Shown here: positions 47,401 through 54,334 of the stretch, piece by piece
Layout of the letters: each line of letters opens with the position of its first letter
How positions within the stretch are numbered: the first letter of the stretch is position 1
From: a bacterium
GTDB lineage: Bacteria > Zhuqueibacterota > QNDG01 > JAGLOF01
Assembly (NCBI GenBank): GCA_023139105.1
Contig: JAGLOF010000028.1
Span: 1 to 55,678 of the forward strand
DNA: 55,678 nucleotides
Direction: 5' to 3'
Notes under the pieces: model-generated
The model's input: the letters and a program-made list of their open reading frames with translations, nothing else
Told to the model about the DNA's origin: nothing
Database searches by the model: none
Translations under genes and position numbers: made by a program

Positions 47401-49240
47401 GCTCAGGCCTATTCTGATAACTGCCATTACAACCGTAGTAGGTATGATTCCTCTGGCCATGGGCAAAGCTCAATATGTGACGCAGATAGGTTCTCCTTTT
47501 GCAATTACTGTAATTGGCGGACTCTCCGTAAGTACAATTCTTACCCTGGTCTTCATCCCTACAGTCTATTTGGGATTAGAAACGGCACTGGCATGGATAA
47601 GGTCTCAACACTGGAAATTAAAGACTGTAATGCTACTATCTTTTATTTCGGGGCTGGTATTTATTCAAATTAGCATAGATGCATTTTTATACAAGATGAT
47701 ATTGATGCTGGTTCTATTGATAATCATTCCCGGATTGACTTATTTTATCAAAACCAGCTTAAGACATTCCTCTACAACTCTTATTGCCGATGATGAGGCA
47801 TTGTCTATCAGAATACGCAATATGGTAAAGATCTATGACAGGCCGGGCCGTTTCTCGCGTGAATGGAATAAAGGCAAGATAATTAGAAAACATGCAGGTC
47901 TGGATCTACCCGCAGTAAAACTTAAAGAGCTCTCTGCACTGGCGTGGAAATTACCGTTTCTTGGTTTTATGATTTACTTTGTCTACATGCATATTGTCAG
48001 CGGTTTTTTTATGTTTCTGCTGTCGCATTTAGTCTATTTTCTTGTACTTGATATCTGGGGCCAAATTGATGCCGTTTTAACACTTTCCAGCAAGGTTCGC
48101 AAACGCAAAGTTATAAGATGGGCTGTGCAACATGTGCGTCCGTTTTTATATTGGGGTTTGCCAATCTTCCATCTACTGCTTTTTCAGCTTAGATGGAATA
48201 ATCCCACGCCAGTTGCTTTTATCGGAATACTCTGGGGAATAGTCCTGGCTGTCTATACTACGTCAAACAAGCTTCATCGAGAGAATATTAACATCGGACG
48301 GATTACAGGAAGATTATCAGGTTTGCGCCGGCGTTTTTATCGTATGGTTAAAGTTATTCCTGTTATAGGCAAGCGGAAAACGCCATTCAGAGCTGTTAAC
48401 CGTGTTTCTCTTGATATCGGTCAGGGTATGTTTGGTCTTCTTGGTCCTAATGGAGCCGGAAAATCAACATTGATGCGCATCATCTGCGGTATTCTGGAAC
48501 CGAGTTATGGTGCAATATCATTAAATGGCATCGATCTTAAAGAGAACCGTGAAGAGCTTCAGGGACTCATAGGTTATCTGCCTCAGGAATTTGGCATGTA
48601 TGAAAACATGACTGCCTGGGAGTTTTTGCAATATATGGCCAGGCTTAAAGGCATGACACAGAGGTCAATCCGTGACGAGCGGATTCAGTATGTACTGAAG
48701 AATGTGCATATGTGGGATAATAGAAATGAGAAGATAGGGTCGTTCTCCGGCGGTATGAAACAGCGCATAGGTATTGCACAGATTCTTCTGCATCTGCCTA
48801 GAATACTGGTTGTGGATGAACCCACGGCAGGACTTGATCCCCGTGAGCGGATTCGTTTCAGGAATCTTCTGGTTGAGTTGAGTCGTGAACGTATTGTCAT
48901 CTTTTCAACGCATATTATCGAAGATATTGCCAGTTCATGTAATCGTCTTGCAGTGCTCAATGAAGGTGTAGTGAAATTTGTTGGTGAGCCGGTTAAAATG
49001 ATCCAGATAGCCGAAGGACATGTATGGCAATTCCACACACCCAAAGATCAATTTGAAAAGATAACAGATGGTTTGATGGTTGTTCATCATATGCGTGATG
49101 GCGATAATATTCGTGTACGGGCCCTTGCAGAAGATTCACCCTATGAGAATGCCATTAATGTACGTCCCACATTGGAAGATGCATATCTGTGGTTATTACG
49201 CGGACGTAAGGTTGCATACACTACTAAAACTAATGAATAG
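44495..49240 (+). CDS. RND permease fused to an ABC ATPase module
   Basis: One uninterrupted 1581-residue frame. Residues 1 to about 1035 are a full RND permease (LLGIVSYRNLAVELLPETELP, helix-4 GMLLDNSVVVLEN with D399-N400, helix-10 VVVNNSIILID with N939-N940). Residues about 1042-1290 add roughly six helices in three pairs. Residues about 1300-1545 are a complete ABC ATPase: Walker A GPNGAGKS (K1323), Q-loop in YLPQEFGMYENM, signature SGGMKQR (S1418), Walker B D1441-E1442 and H1473. The ABC-2 permease at 49253 follows after 12 bases and is the likely membrane partner. No frameshift is needed to read through. The fusion physically joins a proton-driven pump to an ATP-driven one. Confidence 0.9.
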   Translation: MLKWLIQRKIFISMLFTALTLLGIVSYRNLAVELLPETELPMLFVQIASQIESDPSYVEKQAIIPLEGAISTLEGIEEIHSFAEQRGGMIIIYFNQSANLKYAYLKLQEKVDAIKSTLPETFFTQVIKVDTEQMTNQFMSLEVRGTGGTDRIRRIVDEKISVPLENIDGIANVEIFGGRQKSVEIILDEDAAEAHGITPSQVRSAIRSSSSMRAFAGHAVDGRKRFFVNVTAEYHEITDLEQIVLKQDGPILLRDVAEIYFGVKEPESYSRVNGKEAVTVQLVRDSQSNLIDLSHTVQEIISDLNKQLEPVDIVIAVQSNIADNMEKNIKLIIELAITGGILAVFILWFFLRNPFLVIIIALAIPISIFSAMNFFYAAGVSLNSLTLVGIALAVGMLLDNSVVVLENIYRLASLKRDAVTAVLQGTKEVWRSIFAATATTIAVFLPFLFTSQFAIRLMGKHISTSIISTLLVSLFVALLLIPMITFQYFKRKQGDTRLIFARVSQKNRLVQIYTVLLKTAMRFPARMIIGALVMFFLSLIITLALSLNVAEETDDPAINLYVSMPAGSTLENTDLAVADLEKRLISLPEKKEVVSRIYAEEAILTVNVVENFRKVNGRSLDQIKSDIDDRTDDFRLAEVSFEQPQSSPRFRGGGGTNPGMGFERMLGIGSQTEKVVVIGEDFDAMRSVAEELQMHLESLTTMRSARLNVSDNRPEIHLEFDTRLMSQYNIGLTSVMNELGSFRSSFNSGSEFRQGTEIYDITIRSKTETEDDDADKSMDDLKTLDIPAGTAGVMPLSQLSDIIYASGLSNINRVNQEKRIEITYRFQDEVNSAKSFLEGARLEVDDLVASMRLPEGVAVEVIHDENDFTEFYYLIGAAFVLILMILASVFESFFLPFVILFSIPFAGIGSFWGLALTGHSIMNANTMMGLIILLGVVVNNSIILIDYTRILRQGGMRRSRALILAGQARLRPILITAITTVVGMIPLAMGKAQYVTQIGSPFAITVIGGLSVSTILTLVFIPTVYLGLETALAWIRSQHWKLKTVMLLSFISGLVFIQISIDAFLYKMILMLVLLIIIPGLTYFIKTSLRHSSTTLIADDEALSIRIRNMVKIYDRPGRFSREWNKGKIIRKHAGLDLPAVKLKELSALAWKLPFLGFMIYFVYMHIVSGFFMFLLSHLVYFLVLDIWGQIDAVLTLSSKVRKRKVIRWAVQHVRPFLYWGLPIFHLLLFQLRWNNPTPVAFIGILWGIVLAVYTTSNKLHRENINIGRITGRLSGLRRRFYRMVKVIPVIGKRKTPFRAVNRVSLDIGQGMFGLLGPNGAGKSTLMRIICGILEPSYGAISLNGIDLKENREELQGLIGYLPQEFGMYENMTAWEFLQYMARLKGMTQRSIRDERIQYVLKNVHMWDNRNEKIGSFSGGMKQRIGIAQILLHLPRILVVDEPTAGLDPRERIRFRNLLVELSRERIVIFSTHIIEDIASSCNRLAVLNEGVVKFVGEPVKMIQIAEGHVWQFHTPKDQFEKITDGLMVVHHMRDGDNIRVRALAEDSPYENAINVRPTLEDAYLWLLRGRKVAYTTKTNE

Positions 49241-49252
49241 AAAGCTGTATCA

Positions 49253-49984
49253 ATGAATTTTAAAAATTTGACCTATTCAATGCAGCGCAGATTCAGAGAT
49301 CTGTGGCAGATGTCTGTGTATAATCAGAAGATTATCTTTGCAAATAAATTTATCTATTTTTTATTGGCAGCTGTTTTATTCTTTTTAATGATTGTGACTA
49401 TAAATATCTTTTCAGATAATAACTTTTCTTCCGAAGATGTCTATAATACTCTGCTGTTTCCGGGCATTCTGCTAATTTTTTATCCATCTACTTTTGGAAT
49501 TCAGAATGACGCAGATGCCCGTATGCTGGAGATGATTTTTGGCATACCGGATTATCGTTACAAAGTCTGGCTTGTAAGACTGGGCATGATGACAGTCATT
49601 GTATACGGTTTGATATTGTTATTATCTATTGTCTCTTCGGCAGCCTTATATCCTGTACCGGTTTTTGAAATGTCTCTGCAATTGATGTTTCCTATTGTTT
49701 TTCTTGGCGCCCTGGGTTTTGCTCTCTCTACTGTGGTTAAGAATGGTAATGGTACTGCTGTTGTTATGGTTGTTATCGGATTGATTTTCTGGATATCTGC
49801 AGGCATTGTTGAGAGGAGTAAATGGAATATTTTCTTAAATCCATTTTCACAACCCTCAAATTTAAATGAGGCTCTGTGGCGCAGCATTGTTTATAATAAT
49901 CGTATTATTCTTTTTGTTGGTATTATTCTGACTGTCTTGTGGGGCCTTTACCGGTTGCAAAAGAGAGAGGCTTTATTGCAGTAA
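49253..49984 (+). CDS. ABC-2 type permease
   Basis: A 243-residue membrane protein with six helices (about 30-55, 65-85, 105-130, 140-160, 165-185 and 215-235) and the ABC-2 pattern: short cytoplasmic N-terminus, MLEMIFGIPDYRYKVWLVRLGMM loop, no large external domain. It ends the transport locus and begins 12 bases after the RND-ABC fusion. It lacks its own ATPase and so probably pairs with the ABC module at the end of that fusion. Confidence 0.88.
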   Translation: MNFKNLTYSMQRRFRDLWQMSVYNQKIIFANKFIYFLLAAVLFFLMIVTINIFSDNNFSSEDVYNTLLFPGILLIFYPSTFGIQNDADARMLEMIFGIPDYRYKVWLVRLGMMTVIVYGLILLLSIVSSAALYPVPVFEMSLQLMFPIVFLGALGFALSTVVKNGNGTAVVMVVIGLIFWISAGIVERSKWNIFLNPFSQPSNLNEALWRSIVYNNRIILFVGIILTVLWGLYRLQKREALLQ

Positions 49985-50505
49985 AGATGCGCGTGGGATT
50001 TCTTGTGGAAGATTGAGATAATTTTTGGTTTCTACGCCTTTTTGCCTTTTGCCTTTTGTTTTTTGTCTTTTGGTATTTGTAATTTGTTTTTTGGTATTTG
50101 TATTTTGCTTTTTGGTATTTGTAATTTACAATTTTGCTCCTTTTCTAAGAAATTGTAAATTACCTATTGCATAACATTCCTGTTTTTCATACATTAGTTC
50201 TCCATTCCAATTATTTATTTTTTTTCAGCTGCATCTAACATGGTGGTATTATCATGATAAGAGTGGCTTTAGCACATCCGGGTAATTTTCAATTTATTAC
50301 GTTTTTTGATCAGATGCGGGTTTTTGAGCATGTGGGATGTGGTGTTATGCCGCATTTGAAAGAGTTGATGGTATTTTAAGCCGCTTTGGAAGGTATCCAT
50401 AAATTGTTTGGGATGTGGATTTGGCTGATCGAATTGTTATTGAACTAGAATAAGTTACTAGATTTGGTGATTTGTTGTGTGGTGAGGTGGGTAGGTTAAT
50501 AAGTG
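49985..50505. other. T-rich spacer with tandem repeat and hairpin, left edge of cassette array
   Basis: No supported gene. TGGTATTTGT-containing units repeat with period 21 at 50071, 50092 and 50113. A perfect 14-bp inverted repeat (GTAATTTACAATTT, 50121-50134, and complement 50150-50163) could terminate the upstream operon. A 41-codon frame at 50254-50379 has no recognisable features. Confidence 0.6.
50121..50163. terminator. Hairpin after the transport operon
   Basis: A 14-bp perfect stem with a 15-base loop, AT-rich, about 140 bases after the last transport gene. It could be a weak terminator or simply part of the local repeat structure. Confidence 0.45.
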
Positions 50506-50512
50506 GTTAGGT
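50506..50512 (+). other. Possible left boundary (R' core) of the first gene cassette
   Basis: GTTAGGT fits the GTTRRRY core where cassettes are joined. It lies 24 bases before the first cassette gene and approximately complements that cassette's own R'' (GCCAAAC at 51247). A matching left half of an attC site was not found upstream, so it may belong to an attI-like or degraded site. Confidence 0.4.
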
Positions 50513-50536
50513 TCCAAGTAGAAAAGAGAAATCTAT

Positions 50537-51247
50537 ATGGACTGGAGAGATTATCAAGAAGAGGCTGCTGAGTTCTTTCGTTCACTTGGATTAGACGCAG
50601 AAACTGATGTAACAATCCAAGGAGTGAGAACAAAACATGATGTTGATGTTCTGGTGAAATCACATCACGCTGGATTTGATGTGACTTGGATTATCGAGTG
50701 TAAACACTGGAATTTTAAAGTATCTAAACTCCATGTCCTTGCTCTCAGAGAAATAGTAAATGATATAGGCGCAGACCGTGGGATATTACTCGCGGAAAAG
50801 GGATTTCAAAGCGGTGCTATTGAGGCAGCAAACCTGACAAATGTTCAAGTTACATCTCTAGCAGAAGTTGAAAATTCAGCAAGTAACGCCATCAATTCTA
50901 TGAAATTGAGAGACATATTTGATCGGTTGATATGGTGTAAAGAAGAGTACTGGGATATTCCAAAAATTAATAGAATTGAAAGTGGTTTACGTCCAGATAC
51001 TGGCGGAGGTTTTGGGTATTCGGGAGATTGGGCAATTAAGGCAGGAGAAGACCTTATTGCAAAGGGACTTCGGGGGGAATATCCAATCATACCAGACGAA
51101 ATACATCAGAAGATCTCTAAGGGATTAATTGAACAAGAAATACCAAACAAAATTGAATCCAAAAATGATCTTCTCGCATATGTCGAGCCACTAGTTGTAA
51201 AACTGGAAAATAAAATAATTGTATGCAAAGTTAAATTCGGATTATAG
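50537..51247 (+). CDS. Mrr-like restriction endonuclease (PD-(D/E)xK), cassette 1
   Basis: A 236-residue protein whose N-terminal half matches the Mrr_cat fold: helix WRDYQEEAAEFFRSLG, then HDVDVLV with catalytic D37 and WIIECKHW with E54 and K56. The DIGADRGILLAEKGFQSGAIEAA segment is also conserved in Mrr. Mrr enzymes cut modified or foreign DNA; no methyltransferase is adjacent, which fits a type IV or non-restriction role. The C-terminal half is not assigned. Its stop overlaps the first base of an attC-like site, as expected for an integron cassette. The gene is AT-richer in style than the transport operon, suggesting transfer. Confidence 0.85.
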   Translation: MDWRDYQEEAAEFFRSLGLDAETDVTIQGVRTKHDVDVLVKSHHAGFDVTWIIECKHWNFKVSKLHVLALREIVNDIGADRGILLAEKGFQSGAIEAANLTNVQVTSLAEVENSASNAINSMKLRDIFDRLIWCKEEYWDIPKINRIESGLRPDTGGGFGYSGDWAIKAGEDLIAKGLRGEYPIIPDEIHQKISKGLIEQEIPNKIESKNDLLAYVEPLVVKLENKIIVCKVKFGL

Positions 51248-51337
51248 CCAAACAAATGTTTAAACCTGACTTTTTTCGCCGTTTCGTTCGCTGCGTTCAC
51301 TACACTTTGAAAAAAGCAGGTTAAACTGGTGTTAGGC
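51247..51337 (+). other. attC-like recombination site 1
   Basis: 91 bases with attC layout: R'' GCCAAAC (51247-51253) and R' GTTAGGC (51331-51337) at the ends. Between them are long complementary arms, GTTTAAACCTGACTTTTTTC against GAAAAAAGCAGGTTAAAC, that pair with two unpaired A residues on the left arm, like the extrahelical bases of attC sites. Confidence 0.8.
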
Positions 51338-51500
51338 ATAATAATATTGAACGGATTTAAAAATGAGTGATCCTTTACATTTTTCACTATTTCTTTCAAA
51401 CTATGACCATTGCCATTTAATTTTTCACTTAAGCAAGAACATTCCATATACAGTAATATAAATGCTATTATTGTCGGCGAAACAGACTAATATCTAAACA

Positions 51501-52775
51501 TTGTACAAGGGAGCAAAAATGGAAAAACGAAAACTTACAGTTGTATTTATCCTATTTATACTTTTCACTTATTTGCAAATAATAAGTGCACAAACTCTAT
51601 ATAGTGATAACTTCAATACTTACGCGGATGACCAAGCAATAACAGGCTGGTCAAATAATGGTATTTATGCAGAAAATGATGATTATCAAAGTAGTCCAAT
51701 GGGTGCTAGAATTCAGGTTGATAATCAAAGCTATAAAACATTCACCAACACTCAAGGTATTATTATTGCCGAAATTAAAATGCATCCAAAGCTCGGTTCT
51801 GATACAAACAATGGTTTCTGGCTTACCAATGAGGCTGCTGCTTCATATGCAGTTTTACTATTTAATAAAAACTCAAATGATGAATGGCAATACACCCAAC
51901 GTCATCCCACAATTCCAAATACCTTTGTATATGTAAAAATTACAGATTATGACAATAATTGGCATAACTTTAAGATAGTCTTCAATACAATCGTAAATGA
52001 GTACCATTTATACATGGATGGTAATCTAATAGCTCAAAATATTGATTATCATGTTGATTTATCATCTGGCATTTCTCGTGTTGGCTTGAATAGTGGAAGA
52101 GGAGGAGGTGGTACGGTAAGCTATTTTGACGATATAAATATATATGTTGGTAGTGAGCCGGATTGGTCTTTACCTGTTACTTTATCATTGTTTTCAGCAA
52201 ACCAAAGAGCAGATGCAATCCTTTTAAATTGGATTTCAGAAAGTGAAATTGATAATATAGGTTATATTTTAGAACGTAAAGCGACATTTGATTCTAATTG
52301 GGAAATAGTTGCGAGTTATAAAACAGATACAAATTTGCAAAGCCAAGGGAATACATCATCAAAAGTAGAATACAGTTTTACTGATCATGATGTAATCCTC
52401 GGTAATACGTATTGGTATAGATTATCTGACATTGATTTTGAAGGTAATATTAATATTTATGATATTATAGAAATACAATCAGAAGGCATTTCAACCATAG
52501 ATTCTTATATAGAAAAACCATATCCAAACCCATTTAATCCCATTACAAAATTCCAATATAGCCTCAATGAGGATAAAAATATTCATTTACATATCGTAGA
52601 TATTCAAGGCCGCCATGTTAGGAAATTATATAATGGAATGCAAAACCGCGGTGTTTATAATATGTATTGGGATAGTATGGATGATCATGATATGAAAATG
52701 CCGAGTGGATGCTATCTAATTATTTTAGAAGGTGAGAGTTTGTTTAAATCACAAAAGGTGCTGCTAGTGAGATAG
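51501..52775 (+). CDS. Secreted protein with laminin-G-like region and YPNPFN domain, cassette 2
   Basis: ATG 51501 is the first Met of the frame; the next, at 51519, directly follows AAGGGAG and is the likelier start (418 residues). The protein has a signal peptide (about 7-30 in the longer form, ending ISAQT). A beta-sandwich-like region follows (SDNFNTYADDQAITGWSNNG ... FKIVFNTIVNEYHLYMDGNLIA ... YFDDINIYVG), resembling concanavalin/laminin-G folds. A fibronectin-like unit (FSANQRADAILLNWISESEIDNIGYILERK) leads into the YPNPFNPITKFQYSL sorting domain. It lies between two attC-like sites and its own R'' (GCCTAAC) exactly complements its left boundary (GTTAGGC), so it is a complete cassette. 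Function unknown, presumably surface or secreted binding. Confidence 0.85.
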   Translation: MYKGAKMEKRKLTVVFILFILFTYLQIISAQTLYSDNFNTYADDQAITGWSNNGIYAENDDYQSSPMGARIQVDNQSYKTFTNTQGIIIAEIKMHPKLGSDTNNGFWLTNEAAASYAVLLFNKNSNDEWQYTQRHPTIPNTFVYVKITDYDNNWHNFKIVFNTIVNEYHLYMDGNLIAQNIDYHVDLSSGISRVGLNSGRGGGGTVSYFDDINIYVGSEPDWSLPVTLSLFSANQRADAILLNWISESEIDNIGYILERKATFDSNWEIVASYKTDTNLQSQGNTSSKVEYSFTDHDVILGNTYWYRLSDIDFEGNINIYDIIEIQSEGISTIDSYIEKPYPNPFNPITKFQYSLNEDKNIHLHIVDIQGRHVRKLYNGMQNRGVYNMYWDSMDDHDMKMPSGCYLIILEGESLFKSQKVLLVR

Positions 52776-52783
52776 TATGAAAT

Positions 52784-52975
52784 GCCTAACGATGCATGGT
52801 ACGTCCTGAAAAGCTGACATGTGCTCACCGGTGTAAGTTAATCGCCAGAGAGCTGAGTAGCAGGCGTCCAGTGCTTCCGGGTGACCGGTTGTGCTGAAGT
52901 GACATAACCCTCTGAGAAGGAGGAGCAACGTCAGCAGTCCGTAACATAAAGTGAACTCTGCAGCATTGTTAGGTT
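52784..52975 (+). other. attC-like recombination site 2 (unusually long)
   Basis: R'' GCCTAACGATGC (52784-52795) pairs with GCATTGTTAGGT (52964-52975). Further in, GCTGACATGTGCTC pairs with GGAGCAACGTCAGC, allowing for bulges. At 192 bases it exceeds most attC sites. Part of the interior may instead be the 5' part of the group II intron whose 3' end lies at about 53137; the two readings cannot be separated by eye. Confidence 0.55.
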
Positions 52976-53137
52976 CAACTTTTAACAAAAGAACAACCCG
53001 AAAAAGGGAAGGATTCTCTTGGGAAAAGTAAAGTCGTTTTGCACAAAAACGTCTGAACGCTAGGAGCCGGATGAGTTGAGAGGTTCACGTCCGGTTCTGC
53101 GAGAGCCTGAAGGGGAAGTTCATTTGGGCTACTCACC
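52976..53137 (+). mobile_element. Group II intron 3' fragment (no reverse transcriptase)
   Basis: Domain V is complete at 53064-53097: GAGCCGGA pairs with TCCGGTTC, a two-base CG bulge follows, and TGAGTT/GGTTCA close on a GAGA tetraloop. Domain VI follows with GAG-AGCC against GGGCT-A-CTC, leaving bulged A53131 as the branch point, and the intron would end near 53136-53138. No reverse transcriptase is present: only a small stem (CGTTTTGCACAAAAACG) occupies the domain IV position. The 5' limit is uncertain and could be as early as 52821. The fragment lies in the leader of the HNH gene. Confidence 0.75.
53064..53097 (+). ncRNA. Group II intron domain V
   Basis: 34 bases of the canonical length with AGC triad at the start, GNRA-type GAGA loop and two-base bulge. 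This is the catalytic core element of group II introns and the most reliable part of the intron fragment. Confidence 0.85.
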
Positions 53138-53204
53138 TGAGGGGACGGTCGGGTAACTGGCCGTTCTACCTTGATGGCATCAATATAAAGTGTAATCAAT
53201 ACAT

Positions 53205-54161
53205 ATGGCATTTTCAGAAACTATAAAACTCAAAGTTAAAAGAAGGGCTTATTTCATCTGTTGTTTGTGCCATTCTATTGGTGTTGAAGTTCATCATATT
53301 CAACCTCAATCAGAGGGTGGTGATGATACAGAAGAGAATGCGGCACCACTTTGCCCTACATGTCATGAAACTTATGGCGCAAATCCAACTAAAAGAAAAT
53401 TTATAATTGAAGCAAGAAATTTATGGTATGATATATGTAAAAAACGTTTTGCTTCCGATCCAGATCGTCTAGATAAAATTGGTAGTATGCTGAACAAAAT
53501 AGTTACTAAGAAAGATTTAGATGATACTATTGAAAAAATCACTGAATTATTTATAGAAATAATTAATGATCCCGATATTCCTCATCTCAATAAATTACAA
53601 GAAATATCATCAATAAGCGGTATTATTGCATTTAAGGATATCCCGAACACATATCAAAAAGCTATGGAATCTATACACAATATAGAGACTAAGGCAGGAA
53701 TTAGTGCATATAATATTAAATATTTCTCAAATACAAGCAACATATTAAGACACCTTATGAATTCTTTACAAAGGGCTTATGATAATCCTGATAAATTGAA
53801 AATGGATAATGACATTAAATATGCTATTCACCATATTAATAAATTATCAACAGACTCATGTGAATTTGTTGCTGGATCAATGCTAGCGAATACAGAAAAA
53901 ATTATTATACAATCAAATCGTTTTAGTTCTAGAAAAAAGCTAATAAATGAGTATAGGAATGCTTTATATAGCTATAATCAGGCTCGTAATATATCAACTC
54001 AATCCCCTAATGAAGCTAATGAACAATTTATAAAAACCGTTGATATCTGTAAAGAAATTGTGTTATCAACAAGCCCAATAAAAAAATTTGAACTTATAAC
54101 CATTGTAATCTTTGTATTATCTGTAATGACCTTAATATTTACGATTATAAAAAATGTCTAG
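53205..54161 (+). CDS. HNH endonuclease-domain protein with C-terminal membrane helix, cassette 3
   Basis: A 318-residue protein. Residues 13-65 form a zinc-ribbon HNH motif: C19-x2-C22, VHHIQP (H30, H31), N45 and C50-x2-C53-H54, matching HNH nucleases of the McrA type. Residues 75-285 are helical with no family I recognise. Residues 293-316 are a clear membrane helix (ITIVIFVLSVMTLIFTIIKNV), placing the nuclease on the cytoplasmic face of the membrane. That layout suggests an effector or sensor in defence rather than a free restriction enzyme. It is followed by an attC-like site 40 bases after its stop. Strongly AT-rich. Confidence 0.82.
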   Translation: MAFSETIKLKVKRRAYFICCLCHSIGVEVHHIQPQSEGGDDTEENAAPLCPTCHETYGANPTKRKFIIEARNLWYDICKKRFASDPDRLDKIGSMLNKIVTKKDLDDTIEKITELFIEIINDPDIPHLNKLQEISSISGIIAFKDIPNTYQKAMESIHNIETKAGISAYNIKYFSNTSNILRHLMNSLQRAYDNPDKLKMDNDIKYAIHHINKLSTDSCEFVAGSMLANTEKIIIQSNRFSSRKKLINEYRNALYSYNQARNISTQSPNEANEQFIKTVDICKEIVLSTSPIKKFELITIVIFVLSVMTLIFTIIKNV

Positions 54162-54200
54162 GTATTTTGAAGAATATTATCTTCAATTCAATTAAGAAGT

Positions 54201-54324
54201 GCCTAACAAATTAATGCATTGGATTTTTAACGCGTTCCATTAATTTTCAATTTGGAGTGGTTTGTCTAAAATCGTTTTGTCGGACAGGAACTCTTGGCGC
54301 AAAACCAATGAAACATCGTTATAC
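54201..54324 (+). other. attC-like recombination site 3
   Basis: R'' GCCTAAC (54201-54207), L'' CATTGG (54217-54222), L' CCAATG (54305-54310) and R' GTTATAC (54318-54324) give the paired-box order of attC in 124 bases. R' departs from the strict GTTRRRY consensus by one base but is exactly complementary to the next R'' (GTATAAC at 55654). Confidence 0.78.
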
Positions 54325-54334
54325 GAGAGGAATT

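Noticed and set aside
50254-50379. 41-residue reading frame
   Set aside because: No ribosome site, no recognised motif and repeat-rich surroundings; not enough to call a gene.
50233-50512. An attC site upstream of the Mrr-like gene
   Set aside because: ATCTAAC at 50233 and GTTAGGT at 50506 fit the core consensus, but 280 bases is too long and the inner arms do not pair.
52821-53137. Classical IIC-attC intron insertion
   Set aside because: The intron is on the same strand as the cassette genes and its domain V has an AGC triad; known IIC-attC introns enter the opposite strand. The idea is kept only as an alternative.
54257-54334. N-terminal extension of the KAP NTPase
   Set aside because: It lies inside attC-like site 3 and lacks a ribosome site, whereas ATG 54335 has GAGAGGA.
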